From the NCBI GenBank assembly GCA_018397055.1, contig JAGTQS010000009.1, forward strand, positions 1,735-7,723: 5,989 nucleotides of DNA, in the 5' to 3' direction. This DNA is from Candidatus Bathyarchaeota archaeon (GTDB lineage Archaea > Thermoproteota > Bathyarchaeia > Bathyarchaeales > DTEX01). The translations under genes were made by a program, and so were the position numbers. Shown here in pieces: positions 5,881 to 5,989 of this stretch; position 1 is the stretch's first letter; the number at the start of each line of letters is the position of its first letter. The notes beneath the pieces were generated by a model. The model did not search any database and was not told the DNA's origin. It was given only the letters and a program-made list of their open reading frames with translations.

Positions 5881-5891
5881 CCCTATTAGGG
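5881..5891. repeat. Palindrome CCCTA-T-TAGGG upstream of tpiA
   Basis: A perfect 5+5 inverted repeat with a single central base lies 42 bases before the tpiA start. Its AT-rich centre sits about where a TATA box would be if transcription began near 5911, so it could be an operator overlapping the promoter. This is inferred from position and symmetry alone. Confidence 0.3.
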
Positions 5892-5920
5892 TCTAAGTCT
5901 AATACGGAAACTTGATGGTT

Positions 5921-5928
5921 GGAAGTGA
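5921..5928 (+). promoter_or_regulatory. Ribosome binding site GGAAGTGA choosing the TTG start of tpiA
   Basis: GGAAGTGA matches the archaeal anti-SD complement GGAGGTGA at seven of eight positions and lies 5 bases before TTG 5934. The GTG at 5925 lies inside this site, so it is less likely to be the start. Confidence 0.55.
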
Positions 5929-5933
5929 CTAGG

Positions 5934-5989
5934 TTGAAAGCCGTAAAAACGCCGATTGTAATCGTGAACTTTAAAACAACCAAATTTTT
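5934..5989 (+). CDS. tpiA: Triosephosphate isomerase, N-terminal fragment cut by window end
   Basis: Eighteen codons are visible, reading MKAVKTPIVIVNFKTTKF when TTG is read as Met. The strand PIVIVNFKT is the first beta strand of archaeal triosephosphate isomerase. It contains the Asn-x-Lys pair in which the lysine is the substrate-binding catalytic-site residue. The enzyme interconverts dihydroxyacetone phosphate and glyceraldehyde 3-phosphate in glycolysis and gluconeogenesis; archaeal versions are about 220-230 residues. The TTG start is preferred over GTG 5925 because of the strong ribosome site 5 bases upstream and the family N-terminus. An in-frame TGA at 5913-5915 limits upstream extension. 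It lies about 100 bases behind ABCE1 on the same strand, with a T-run and a palindrome between. The call rests on a short segment but a characteristic one. Confidence 0.75.
   Translation, partial: MKAVKTPIVIVNFKTTKF

Overview
The window reads as a piece of an archaeal chromosome. It holds an archaeal/eukaryotic ribosome-recycling ATPase (ABCE1), a KEOPS subunit of the Cgi121 type, an archaeal THUMP protein, a Dpo4-like Y-family polymerase and the first codons of an archaeal-type triosephosphate isomerase. Genes are tightly packed, with moderate G+C, TATA-like AT boxes, T-run ends and GAGG/GGAG-type ribosome binding sites. The gene set would suit a Bathyarchaeia-like or other TACK lineage; that placement is inference and no marker here fixes it. 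I see no insertion sequence, CRISPR array, rRNA, tRNA or phage gene. It is a housekeeping region rather than an accessory island.

Layout. 1-819 (+) is the 3' part of an HtpX-like M48 membrane metalloprotease, followed by a T-run. 926-1528 (+) is a purine-type phosphoribosyltransferase that overlaps, by a 4-base ATGA junction, the Cgi121 gene at 1525-2082 (+). The Cgi121 stop codon directly abuts the stop codon of a THUMP-domain (Tan1-like) gene on the other strand, 2083-2604 (-). Upstream of that, also on the minus strand, is a Y-family DNA polymerase (2690 to about 3781). A divergent intergenic region of about 275 bases follows, with promoter-like boxes, a perfect dyad and a GC-rich patch that could be a small RNA. 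Then come ABCE1 (about 4056-5834, +) and the start of tpiA (5934 to the window end, +).

How the genes relate. Several act on translation: Cgi121 in tRNA t6A synthesis, the THUMP protein probably in tRNA modification, and ABCE1 in ribosome recycling. The phosphoribosyltransferase (nucleobase salvage) is translationally coupled to Cgi121. PolY does lesion bypass, HtpX membrane protein quality control, and TpiA central carbon metabolism.

The most notable points are as follows. The conserved N-terminus of ABCE1 is encoded upstream of any ATG/GTG/TTG, so the gene appears to start at an AUC codon or to carry a base error. A C/D-like small RNA candidate lies on the minus strand between PolY and ABCE1. 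Only one of the six gene starts visible here is clearly ATG. I found no convincing new multi-gene system.
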